Assembly (NCBI RefSeq): GCF_003788585.1
Contig: NZ_AYKG01000010.1
Location: 1-63,736 of the forward strand
Direction: 5' to 3'
Length of the DNA stretch: 63,736 nt
Source of the DNA: Salinisphaera japonica YTM-1
GTDB taxonomy: Bacteria; Pseudomonadota; Gammaproteobacteria; Nevskiales; Salinisphaeraceae
Below the pieces are notes generated by a model, which saw only the letters and a list, made by a program, of their open reading frames with translations, was not told the DNA's origin and did no database searches. Made by a program: the position numbers and the translations under genes. This document shows, in pieces, positions 1 through 7,958 of this stretch (position 1 is the first letter of the stretch; every line of letters begins with the position of its first letter).

Positions 1-15
1 TGTTTGATCCGGGTC

Positions 16-1179
16 TCACTGATCGCTTGCACGTATGGCGACGATCGCGGCCAGTGTCGCCAGCGCCAGCGCCACGGCCGCCGCGCCGAACAGGGGCAGA
101 TAGCTGCCCAGCGGGGTGTAGGCCCAGGACATGCCATAGGCCGCGATGGCCTGTAGCAGGGCGAACGACAGTGTGGCCCAGCCCCAGAGCTGTTGTTGGC
201 GATGGGCAGGGGTGAGTGCTGCGATCGAGCCGGAGGTGAGCGTAACCACGCCGGGCACGAGCATGCCGACGAGATAAGACGATACGACGAGCGCGATCGG
301 CGCCTGGCTGACAAGCACCAGCGCCACGGCGGCGGTCTTCACAGCCAGGGCGATGGCAAGCGCCACGCGAAAGCCCAGCCGACGGGCCAAGGCCCCGGCG
401 ACCCACGGCCCGCAGGCCGCACCCACGCCGAACACGATCCAGTACCGGCTGCCGGCCGCCAGGCCACGATCCAGCTCGCGGGCGATATAATCCACCCAGA
501 ACAGGGTATGCGGCACGAAGCCGGCCGCATCCAGGCCATAAGCGATCATCACCAGAGCGATCGCGGCTACGGGCAGGCGCGGGTCGCGGTGCGCGTCGGT
601 CTGTTCGTGGGCCAGAGGAACGAGATTTCGGAACTGATCGAGCCAGGCCCAGGCGGCCAGCCCGGTGGCCAGGAGAGCCATGGCCAACCAGGTGACGGCC
701 ACGCCGTGCTCGGCCAGCCACGGTACGAGGGTACCGCTGGCCGCGATACCCAGACCGATGCCGGAAAAGACCAGGGCGCCAGTGGTCGGCCGCTCGGCCG
801 GGGCCACCCGTGACAGCGCGGCCGGCACGCCGACCACGACGAGCGCGGCCCCGCTTGCCCCGCAGGCCAGGCGCCAGACGCCGTACCAGACCACGCCCCA
901 ATCAAGCGCACAGGCATAGAAGCTGGCTACGGTGACACCGAGTGCCGCGGCCAGCACGGCCCGTGCACCGAACCCGCGCGTGGCCGGATGCGCGCCGGCG
1001 GCACCGATGAGATAGCCCAGCAGGTTGATGGCCCCCAGATAATTGGCGCCATGAATACTGAACCAGTCGGCCTCGACCAGGGCCGGAATCAGCGGCGTAT
1101 AGGCAAAGCGCGCCATGCCGATGCCCAACAGCGTGGCGATGCCCCCGGCCAGGCCCAGTCGTGTGGCAGAAACCGCCAT
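16..1179 (-). CDS. YbfB/YjiJ-type MFS transporter
   Basis: A 387-residue, very hydrophobic protein with about twelve predicted membrane spans, the usual size for a major facilitator. The first span carries the GIGMARFAYTPLIPAL stretch (about residues 19-34) that is typical of the YbfB/YjiJ branch of the superfamily. No periplasmic domain or extension is visible. It is an inner-membrane secondary transporter; the substrate cannot be read from sequence. The gene is transcribed away from the MOSC gene, and the 85 bp between their start codons must hold both promoters. The ATG at 1179 is the first in frame and is preceded by a weak GAGA-type ribosome site. The family call is secure, the role is unknown. 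Confidence 0.85.
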   Translation of the reverse strand: MAVSATRLGLAGGIATLLGIGMARFAYTPLIPALVEADWFSIHGANYLGAINLLGYLIGAAGAHPATRGFGARAVLAAALGVTVASFYACALDWGVVWYGVWRLACGASGAALVVVGVPAALSRVAPAERPTTGALVFSGIGLGIAASGTLVPWLAEHGVAVTWLAMALLATGLAAWAWLDQFRNLVPLAHEQTDAHRDPRLPVAAIALVMIAYGLDAAGFVPHTLFWVDYIARELDRGLAAGSRYWIVFGVGAACGPWVAGALARRLGFRVALAIALAVKTAAVALVLVSQAPIALVVSSYLVGMLVPGVVTLTSGSIAALTPAHRQQQLWGWATLSFALLQAIAAYGMSWAYTPLGSYLPLFGAAAVALALATLAAIVAIRASDQ

Positions 1180-1264
1180 CTCGTCTCTCGGTGTTCTCGG
1201 CGAAGCTGCAGCCTACAGCCAAAAACCGATACGATGAACCTTGTTTGATCCTGTTTGCCCTGTC

Positions 1265-1903
1265 ATGACCGGCTATACGCTCGACCAGATCTTCATCGGC
1301 ACGCCCCAGGCGCTACCGGAAGGCTCGCCCAGTGCAATCTACAAACACGACGTGGCCCGCCGCATCGCCGTCGAGCACGCCGGTTTGGCCGGCGATGCCC
1401 AGGCGGATCCTGATAACCACGGCGGGCCGGAGCGGGCAGTGCATCATTACCCGGCCGAGCATTATGACTTCTGGCAGGCCCGACTGAACTCGGCCGAACC
1501 GTTCGTGCCCGGCGTGTTCGGCGAGAATCTCTCGATCGCCGGGCTCACCGAGGCCGATGTGCACGCCGGCGATATCTTCACGCTGGGCACCACGCGGCTA
1601 CAGCTCAGCCAGCCCCGCTGGCCCTGCTGGAAGCCCGGCGACCGGCTGGCGATCAAACCCATGGCCCGTGAACTCATCGAACACGGGCGGGCCGGATGGT
1701 TCTATCGCGTGCTGGAAACCGGCGACATCGCGCCCGGCGATACGCTTACCCGCGTGGCGGTCGCCGAACACGGCATCACCCTGGCTCGGCTATGGGCGTT
1801 GAAAAACACCCGCGAGCCGGACGCACAGATGCGCGAGGAGATCGCGTTTATGGTCAGCTACGACGGGCTGGCGCCGGCCTGGCAGGACCGGCTGCGCGGG
1901 TGA
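1265..1903 (+). CDS. MOSC domain protein, YiiM-like
   Basis: A 212-residue protein with the MOSC fold over roughly residues 25-160. It shows the GLAGDAQAD and HHYPAEHY segments of the YiiM type and the conserved cysteine in PRWPCWKPGDRL, where the molybdenum cofactor would be bound. A C-terminal helical tail (about 165-212) resembles the three-helix domain found in YiiM. E. coli YiiM reduces N-hydroxylated bases such as 6-hydroxylaminopurine; that activity is inferred here from family only. The frame opens at a TTG at 1241, but the ATG at 1265 begins the conserved region. It converges on the next gene; between them lie two direct copies of ATCTAGATC and no GC-rich terminator. Confidence 0.8.
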   Translation: MTGYTLDQIFIGTPQALPEGSPSAIYKHDVARRIAVEHAGLAGDAQADPDNHGGPERAVHHYPAEHYDFWQARLNSAEPFVPGVFGENLSIAGLTEADVHAGDIFTLGTTRLQLSQPRWPCWKPGDRLAIKPMARELIEHGRAGWFYRVLETGDIAPGDTLTRVAVAEHGITLARLWALKNTREPDAQMREEIAFMVSYDGLAPAWQDRLRG

Positions 1904-1915
1904 TCTAGATCACAT

Positions 1916-2515
1916 CTAGATCCACATCGCGGCCAGACCGATGACACAGGCCGCCGGCCAGACGATTTCATGGTTGGCCTGCAAGCGGGTCAGCGAAAAG
2001 CGTTGGGTGTCGCCGCTGGCCCACGGCGTCAGGCGCGGCCAGAAAGCCGGCACGTGCGCGGCATGGCGCGGGGCATCGTCGGGAAAGATTTCGGCCATAC
2101 GGGCATGCTCGCGTGAAAACTTGCGCGGCAGATAGCCCAGAAAGAACACGCCGATGCCAATGGCGCCGGCCACCCACAGGGTGATACCGGCCGCGCCGTC
2201 GTTGTTGCCGGCGGCGATGGCGATGCCCACCAGAATAGCCAACGAACCGAGATAGGCCGGATTGCGCGAATGGGCATACGGCCCGGTCGTGGCCAGCCGA
2301 TGATTCTTTTCCAGATGACCGAAGGTCCAGGCCCGCAAGGCCAGGCCCGCGGCCACGAAGATACAGCCGACGATAAAGGTTTCGACATCCGGCTCGGCCA
2401 GAATCAGCACCGCCAGGGCCGCGGCCCAGACCCCCCACTGGCGCGGGCTCAGCCGTCGGGCGGCCAGACGTTTCCAGAACGGCGGCGTCTGACGATAAGC
2501 CTTTTGATCGCGCAT
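1916..2515 (-). CDS. isoprenylcysteine/phospholipid methyltransferase-like membrane protein
   Basis: A 199-residue integral membrane protein with four or five hydrophobic segments. The stretch GPYAHSRNPAYLGSL near residue 95 is the signature of the ICMT/PEMT methyltransferase superfamily, where it binds S-adenosylmethionine, and ends with an E/HARMAEIFPDD segment also usual in that fold. The acceptor substrate is not evident; bacterial relatives are annotated only as methyltransferase family proteins. The ATG at 2515 was chosen because the upstream part of the open frame (to 2590) is not conserved-looking and is cysteine rich. It is a single-gene unit between two convergent or tandem neighbours. 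Confidence 0.7.
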   Translation of the reverse strand: MRDQKAYRQTPPFWKRLAARRLSPRQWGVWAAALAVLILAEPDVETFIVGCIFVAAGLALRAWTFGHLEKNHRLATTGPYAHSRNPAYLGSLAILVGIAIAAGNNDGAAGITLWVAGAIGIGVFFLGYLPRKFSREHARMAEIFPDDAPRHAAHVPAFWPRLTPWASGDTQRFSLTRLQANHEIVWPAACVIGLAAMWI

Positions 2516-2625
2516 GCAGGGTCTCGACGTTGAAAAACACGAATCTACGTCATCATCGCGCGGCATCAGACAACACTGATCAACGAACAATCAAGCTCGC
2601 CTGAAGACAGCCTTCACGCGCCGGA

Positions 2626-3504
2626 TCAATCGCGTTGACGGATCAGGCCCTCCTGGGCCACTGAGGCCACCAACCGCCCGTCACGGGCGAAGATCAGCCC
2701 GCGCGACAAGCCGCGGGAATCCTGGGCGCCGGGGCTGTCCATGCAATACAACAGCCAGTCGTCAACTGCCAGATCCCCGTGGAACCACAGCGCGTGATCG
2801 ATGCTGGCCATCTGCATGCCCGGTGTGAAAAACGATACGCCGTGCGGCATCTGTGAGGTGGTCAACAGATTGAAATCACTGGCATAGGTGAGCACCGCAC
2901 GGTGTACCGCCTGATCCTTGGGCACGGCGTCCTTGGCACGAAACCAGACATATTGCTTGGGCGCGCGCTTGTCCGGCGCCAGCAGGTTCCAGGGCTCGAC
3001 CGGGCGCATATCGATGGCGATCTCGCGCCCGACGGCCTCCTTGAGCGAGTCCGGCACACGATCCAGCTCGCCGACCCAGGCGTGACGCAGCTCGTCGTGG
3101 CTGGCCAGTTCTTCCGGGCCGGGCACGTCAGGCATATCCATCTGATGGGTATAGCCGGTTTCGGCGACATGAAACGAGGCCAGCATGGAAAAGATCGGCC
3201 GGCCGTGCTGGATGGCCTGGACCCGTCGCGTCGCGAAACTGCGCCCGTCGCGAATGGCATCCACCTCGTAGACGATAGGCTTGGCCATATCGCCCGGGCG
3301 CAGAAAATAACCGTGCAGCGAGTGCGCCAGCTGACCGGGGTCGACCGTACGCGTCGCCGCGACCAGCGCCTGGCCGGCGACCTGGCCGCCGAAAACGCTC
3401 TTGCCGCCGATATCGCGCGAGCTGCCTCTAAACAGCCGATCCTCGAGCACTTCCAGGTCCAGCTGGGCCAGCAGATCGGCCACCAGTTGACGAGACGATT
3501 TCAT
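2626..3504 (-). CDS. tesB: acyl-CoA thioesterase II
   Basis: A 292-residue double-hotdog thioesterase, the normal length for TesB. The N-terminal hotdog has the SVFGGQVAGQALVAA helix (about residues 35-50) and HSLHGYFLRPGD. The second hotdog contains the aspartate of ASIDHALWFHGD and ends with VASVAQEGLIRQRD, which carries the glutamine of the TesB Asp-Thr-Gln active site. It hydrolyses fatty acyl-CoA in the cytoplasm. The ATG at 3504 starts the family consensus; an earlier GTG at 3534 would add ten unlikely residues. The two hotdog genes that follow upstream on the same strand suggest a local thioesterase group, though an 84-bp gap separates them. Confidence 0.93.
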   Translation of the reverse strand: MKSSRQLVADLLAQLDLEVLEDRLFRGSSRDIGGKSVFGGQVAGQALVAATRTVDPGQLAHSLHGYFLRPGDMAKPIVYEVDAIRDGRSFATRRVQAIQHGRPIFSMLASFHVAETGYTHQMDMPDVPGPEELASHDELRHAWVGELDRVPDSLKEAVGREIAIDMRPVEPWNLLAPDKRAPKQYVWFRAKDAVPKDQAVHRAVLTYASDFNLLTTSQMPHGVSFFTPGMQMASIDHALWFHGDLAVDDWLLYCMDSPGAQDSRGLSRGLIFARDGRLVASVAQEGLIRQRD

Positions 3505-3587
3505 GCACTTTCCTGCGTTAGCCCGGTATGACAACGCCCAAGTTTAGGGGCTGTTGCCGCTTGGCACGAGCGCTTCGACCGCAACGC

Positions 3588-4031
3588 TCATACGTTACGC
3601 AGCACGAACGCCGAACGCCCGAAGGCGATCGGCCGATCGACGTGTTCCTGGTAGCACACGGCCTGGGCCTGGGCCACGTGGCGGCCCGAGCGGATCAGGC
3701 GCGCGGTGGCCGTACAGCGCACCGGGCCCGCCGAGCGCCAGTAGTCGATGGTCACATCCACCGGATCGGGCAGGCGCGGGGCCGGCATATCGATAAGCGC
3801 TTCGAACTGCATGGCCAGCGACAACAACGAGGCCACGGTTCCGCCGTGCAGGGCCGGCAGGCTGGCGTTGCCGATCAGATCATCGCGAAAATCCATCACG
3901 TACCGCCGGCTGCCGTCCTCGGCCAGCTCGACGGCCAGGCCCAGATAAGTCGCGTACGGCACCGCCTGTACGAGTGCCGGGTAATCCGCGCCCGCCAGCG
4001 CGGCAGTCAACGCATTGGCCCGCGTGCTCAT
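3588..4031 (-). CDS. PaaI-family hotdog thioesterase (second of a tandem pair)
   Basis: A 147-residue single-hotdog protein. The LPALHGGTVASLLSLAMQF segment (about residues 60-80) has the HGG motif followed by the long hotdog helix, which defines the PaaI/YdiI type of acyl-CoA thioesterase. The C-terminal strands VDVTIDYWRSAGP and ARLIRSGRHVAQAQAVCYQE complete the fold. The ATG overlaps the stop of the upstream paralog by 4 bp, so the two are translationally coupled and probably act together, possibly as a heteromer. The substrate cannot be told from sequence. Confidence 0.8.
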   Translation of the reverse strand: MSTRANALTAALAGADYPALVQAVPYATYLGLAVELAEDGSRRYVMDFRDDLIGNASLPALHGGTVASLLSLAMQFEALIDMPAPRLPDPVDVTIDYWRSAGPVRCTATARLIRSGRHVAQAQAVCYQEHVDRPIAFGRSAFVLRNV

Positions 4032-4486
4032 GCCAGCACCGACTTGCCGGTGCGCGTGAAGGTTGCCGTGGCCCGAGCCACGCAGCGGGCCGGGTCATCC
4101 TGATGCAGATCGGCGTTGACGAAAGCCATGCGCTCGGTCACGTGATGACACGTGGCCTCGATGACCAGATCCGCCCCGGCCAGAGCCGGGCGCAGATGAT
4201 CCATGCGCAGATCCAGTGTGGCGATGGCCTCCAGGCCGGGCAGAGCCAGAAATACCGCCAGCCCGCAGGCCGAATCCGCGGCAGTGAAGGCAATACCGGT
4301 GTGCCAGAGCCCGGCCTCCACGTTGCCGATAAACGCGGCTTGATAGCCCAGGCGCATGCGCACGGTATCCGTGGCGGCGTCTTCCAGCACCAGGCCGATC
4401 GCGGCGTTGTGCGGGATCGCGGCGGCAAAGCGCCGGGCGATCTCGGCGCGCACGGCCGGATCGGTCTTGTCGATAGTGTCATCCAT
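4028..4486 (-). CDS. PaaI-family hotdog thioesterase (first of a tandem pair)
   Basis: A 152-residue hotdog protein related to the gene it overlaps. The helix region reads NVEAGLWHTGIAFTAADSACG; instead of the HGG seen in the partner it has WHTG, as in many YbgC/PaaI-like DUF4442-type thioesterases. Strands LDLRMDHLRP and VIEATCHHVTERMAFVNADL follow. The ATG at 4486 is preferred to the upstream one at 4522, because the region before it is rich in arginine and lacks hotdog character. The pair may have arisen by duplication and diverged, with one member possibly structural. Role inferred from family only. Confidence 0.75.
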   Translation of the reverse strand: MDDTIDKTDPAVRAEIARRFAAAIPHNAAIGLVLEDAATDTVRMRLGYQAAFIGNVEAGLWHTGIAFTAADSACGLAVFLALPGLEAIATLDLRMDHLRPALAGADLVIEATCHHVTERMAFVNADLHQDDPARCVARATATFTRTGKSVLA

Positions 4487-4588
4487 TGATGACACCGTAG
4501 CCCGTGCGCCTGACGCTGTCATGTGCGCCCGGCAACGAATTCTGAATGAACGTATGCTGGGGCCAGTATTCTCAGCCTCGGAATCGTC

Positions 4589-5191
4589 GTGGCGCCAAGC
4601 TCTGCCGAGCATCCGGTCTTTCCGTTATCCACCGTGGTCTTTCCCGGTGGCGTGCTGCCCATGCGTATCTTCGAGCCGCGTTATCTGGATATGGTCTCGC
4701 ACTGCATGCGCGAGGCCAGCTCGTTCGTGATCTGTGCAGCCCAGGCCGTCGAGGACGGCGGGTTCGCTGCCCCCAGGGCGATGGGCACCGAGGTGCGCAT
4801 CATCGATTTCGACCGGCTGGACGACGGCGCGCTGGGCATCACCGTGCAAGGCCAGGCCCGCGTGGCCCTGGACAACGCCCGCTGCGCGGCAGACGGGCTG
4901 TGGTGGGCACGCATGCGCTCACAGATCGAGGCCGACGATGCGCCCTGCCCGATCGAATTCACACAACTCAAGCAGATCGCCGCCGCCCTGATCGACCAGA
5001 CCGGCCTGCCCTATCCCGAGGCCGAGCGACGCTATGAATCCGCGGCCTGGCTGTCGGCCCGGCTGACCGAGCTGCTGCCTTTCGATGCCGCCACCAAACA
5101 CGAACTTCTCGCCATGGACGATCCGGCCGAGCGCTTACAGCGTATCCGCCCCATGATCGAGATCGAGAACACCGGCCGCCGCGCCGAATGA
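4589..5191 (+). CDS. LON peptidase substrate-binding domain protein
   Basis: A 200-residue protein consisting only of the N-terminal substrate-binding domain of Lon: FPLSTVVFPGGVLPMRIFEPRYLDM at the start is the hallmark, with a C-terminal helical part ending in DDPAERLQRIRPMIE. There is no AAA+ or protease domain, as in the widespread stand-alone LonSB proteins whose function is unsettled. Translation starts at a GTG (4589). The stop codon overlaps the beginning of the next open frame, but the better start for that gene lies 18 bp downstream. Confidence 0.85.
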   Translation: MAPSSAEHPVFPLSTVVFPGGVLPMRIFEPRYLDMVSHCMREASSFVICAAQAVEDGGFAAPRAMGTEVRIIDFDRLDDGALGITVQGQARVALDNARCAADGLWWARMRSQIEADDAPCPIEFTQLKQIAAALIDQTGLPYPEAERRYESAAWLSARLTELLPFDAATKHELLAMDDPAERLQRIRPMIEIENTGRRAE

Positions 5192-5208
5192 ATCAACGAG
5201 GACACTGC

Positions 5209-6954
5209 ATGAGCTTATTCCCAAGCGCCCGCCGCGGCGTGTTTGCCCCGCGCCTGGCCGCTGGCCTGGTCACCAGCCTGACCGGTCTGGCCCTGCTCGC
5301 CGGCGCGCCGGCCGTATTGGCCCAGGATGGAAATCAAACCGCTAGTGAGACCCCCGGCAACAACGCCGATAACCAGCCCGGCCAGCCGTTGAACACGCCG
5401 CCCGAGGCCAAGGGCAAGATGGCCAAGGCCGTGGCCCGTCGCCTGGACGGTCTGACAACCGATAACGAGCAGATCAAGGCGATCAAGGCGTTCTACCAGG
5501 GCAATGCCTATGCTCTGGCCTGGTTCGACAAGGACGGGGCACCCACCGATAACGCACGCGATTTCTGGCAGGCGATCGATCGCGTGAGCGATCAGGGCCT
5601 GAACCCGGCAACCTATCGCGATGACCGGCTGGGCCAGGTTTTCACCGACAATCGTCGGCCGGGCTCGCCCGACCAGCTCGCCGATCTGGATGTCGATCTG
5701 TCCGAGCGTTTCATCGCCCTGGCGCATGATCTGCACAGCGGCGTGATCGATGACCCCGCAATCCACGTGCAGTGGCAAGAGCCCAAGCAGCCGCTGGATT
5801 TCAAGAGCGCGCTCATGGCGGCCAGCCAGGGCAACGCGGCCGGCAAGCTCGCCGATCTGGCCCCGCAACAGCCGGCGTACCAAGCCCTGGTCAAGGCCTT
5901 GGCGCGCTATCAGGATATCGCCGATCAGGGCGGCTGGCCCCAGATCCCCGAGGGCGAGGTTCTGCGCGAAGACATGAAGGATCCGCGTATCGCCACGCTC
6001 TGGCAGCGCCTGCAGGTCACCGGCGATGCCCCGGACAATACGCCGGCGCCCAAGACCTATGATTCGACCATCATGTCGGCCATGAAGCACTTCCAGACCC
6101 GCAACGGGCTGAAGGTCGACGGTCTGCTGGGCCCGTCCACGCGCGATGCCCTGAACGTGACCGCCGACGAGCGTGTGGATGACATCAAGCTCAACATGGA
6201 GCGCTGGCGCTGGATGCCGGCGAGCTTCGGCAAGCGTTATATCGCGGTCAACGTGCCGGCCTTCGAGCTCGATGCCCATGATGCCGATGGCAACGATCTG
6301 TCGATGAAGGTCATCGTGGGCGGCAGCTATAACGACAAGGAAACACCGATCTTTGGTGATTCCATGCAGTATCTGGTCTTTCGGCCGTTCTGGAACGTGC
6401 CGCCCTCGATCGCCGCCGACGAGATCGTGCCCGAGCAGCGCAAGAACCCAAACTACATGGCCTCGAAGCACTATCAGATCGTGCGCAGTTTCGGGCCCAA
6501 CGCCGAGCCGTTGGCCGTCACGCCGGCCAACGTGAACGCCGTGGCACAGGGCGATCTACTGGTGCGCCAGGCCGGCGGGCCGAACAACGCCTTGGGGCTG
6601 GTGAAGTTCATCTTCCCCAACGACATGGCGATCTACCTGCACAGCACCGCCGCCACCCAGCTGTTCGACAAGACCGAGCGCGATCTCTCGCACGGCTGTG
6701 TGCGCGTCGAGAATCCGGTCGCCCTGGCCACGTTCGCCCTCAACGGCGATCCGGAATGGAGCCGGGCCGATATCGACCGGGCCATGCACTCCGGCGGGCG
6801 CAAGCGCGTGGATCTGCCGGCCTCGATCCCGGTCTACATGCTCTATTGGACCGCCTTCGTCGAGGACGACACGATCAATTTCCGTGCCGATCTGTATGAC
6901 CAGGACGACAAGCTCGACAACGCCCTGAAGGCCAAATCCGCTGTTTCGCTATGA
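5209..6954 (+). CDS. L,D-transpeptidase, YcbB/LdtD type
   Basis: A 581-residue exported enzyme. Residues 1-39 form a signal peptide with a likely cleavage after VLA. A scaffold domain follows, then a peptidoglycan-binding type 1 repeat (about 283-320, with VDGLLGPSTRDAL) and a YkuD catalytic domain (about 345-530). The active-site motif SHGCVRV places the catalytic cysteine at 497. The enzyme makes 3-3 cross-links in peptidoglycan using tetrapeptide donors, in the periplasm. The ATG at 5209 is preceded by an AACGAGG ribosome site 8-9 bp upstream, better than the ATG at 5188. It overlaps the following murein endopeptidase gene by ATGA, the same gene order as E. coli ycbB-ycbK. Confidence 0.93.
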   Translation: MSLFPSARRGVFAPRLAAGLVTSLTGLALLAGAPAVLAQDGNQTASETPGNNADNQPGQPLNTPPEAKGKMAKAVARRLDGLTTDNEQIKAIKAFYQGNAYALAWFDKDGAPTDNARDFWQAIDRVSDQGLNPATYRDDRLGQVFTDNRRPGSPDQLADLDVDLSERFIALAHDLHSGVIDDPAIHVQWQEPKQPLDFKSALMAASQGNAAGKLADLAPQQPAYQALVKALARYQDIADQGGWPQIPEGEVLREDMKDPRIATLWQRLQVTGDAPDNTPAPKTYDSTIMSAMKHFQTRNGLKVDGLLGPSTRDALNVTADERVDDIKLNMERWRWMPASFGKRYIAVNVPAFELDAHDADGNDLSMKVIVGGSYNDKETPIFGDSMQYLVFRPFWNVPPSIAADEIVPEQRKNPNYMASKHYQIVRSFGPNAEPLAVTPANVNAVAQGDLLVRQAGGPNNALGLVKFIFPNDMAIYLHSTAATQLFDKTERDLSHGCVRVENPVALATFALNGDPEWSRADIDRAMHSGGRKRVDLPASIPVYMLYWTAFVEDDTINFRADLYDQDDKLDNALKAKSAVSL

Positions 6955-7907
6955 CCCCAGGCAAGCGATTGCTGGCCGCTGCCACGGTAGCGGTCAGCCT
7001 GGCCGCGGGCCTTGCCACACCCAGCCTGGCAGCCGACAAGACTGACGCGGATTTCGCGCTGCGCGTGGGCGACGGCCTACTGGATCGCCACGTGACCAGT
7101 GCGTTCGTGGTGCCGGCCGGGGCCATCCGTATCGCGGCGCGCGATCTGCCAAAGAATGCTGTGATGCGCTTGACCAGCACCGCGGATCTGGCCATCACGG
7201 CCACCGGCAAGAACGCCTGGCAGGTCGCTGCGCCGAAGCAGCCGGGCGTCTACCCGATCAAGATCGCCAACGCCGAGACCGGCTCGGGCCGGCGTATCAA
7301 TCTGTTCGTGATGACGCCCTTCGACCCGGACCGGGCCGAGCTGAACGGGTATCGCATCGGTCACTACGAGGCCAAGGCACTGCGCGGCCGCGCGATCTAT
7401 GCCCCGCCCGAGGCGTTGATGCCGGTCACGCGGCAAACGATCGACGCCCGGCTGTCGCCCCATTTCACGATCGGCCAGTTCCTGTGTCATCAGCAGGCCG
7501 ATCACTGGCCGAAGTATGTGCGCGTGCGTCCGCGGCTCGTGGCCAAGCTCGAGGCCGTACGGGCCGCGCTGGGCGAACGTGGCATCAAGGCCGACACGTT
7601 GACTGTCATGAGCGGCTATCGCACGCCGCAGTACAATCGCGATATCGGCAACACGACCTCGTACAGCCGGCATCTCTACGGCGGCGCGGCCGATATCTTC
7701 GTCGATACCAACGACGATGGCCGGATGGATGATCTCAACGGCGACGGGCAGGTGGATATCGAAGATGCCCGCTGGCTGGCCGACCTGATCGCCGGCATAG
7801 ACGGTGCCCACCCGCGCTTTGCGGGCGGCTTGTCGGCTTATCCGGCCAACGCGGCCCACGGGCCGTTCGTGCATACCGATGTACGCGGCGTGGCGGTGCG
7901 CTGGTAG
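6951..7907 (+). CDS. M15-type murein endopeptidase (YcbK/MepK-like) with a calcium-loop insert
   Basis: A 318-residue exported protein with a signal peptide (cleavage after SLA, about residue 27). A beta-rich N-terminal domain (about 30-140) precedes the M15/DUF882 peptidase domain (about 155-318). Zinc ligands are visible as H241 and D248 in SRHLYGGAAD and H308 in HGPFVHTD. E. coli MepK cuts 3-3 cross-links, so coupling by a 4-bp overlap to an L,D-transpeptidase makes functional sense: one makes the links, the other opens them. Unusually, residues 252-272 carry two DxNxDG-type acidic loops like EF-hand or dockerin calcium sites, placed between the zinc ligands. Confidence 0.85.
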   Translation: MTPGKRLLAAATVAVSLAAGLATPSLAADKTDADFALRVGDGLLDRHVTSAFVVPAGAIRIAARDLPKNAVMRLTSTADLAITATGKNAWQVAAPKQPGVYPIKIANAETGSGRRINLFVMTPFDPDRAELNGYRIGHYEAKALRGRAIYAPPEALMPVTRQTIDARLSPHFTIGQFLCHQQADHWPKYVRVRPRLVAKLEAVRAALGERGIKADTLTVMSGYRTPQYNRDIGNTTSYSRHLYGGAADIFVDTNDDGRMDDLNGDGQVDIEDARWLADLIAGIDGAHPRFAGGLSAYPANAAHGPFVHTDVRGVAVRW

Positions 7908-7958
7908 CGCCGGGCCGCGTCGTCGCGCGGCCGGCCGCCGGCTATAAAATGGTCGTTG

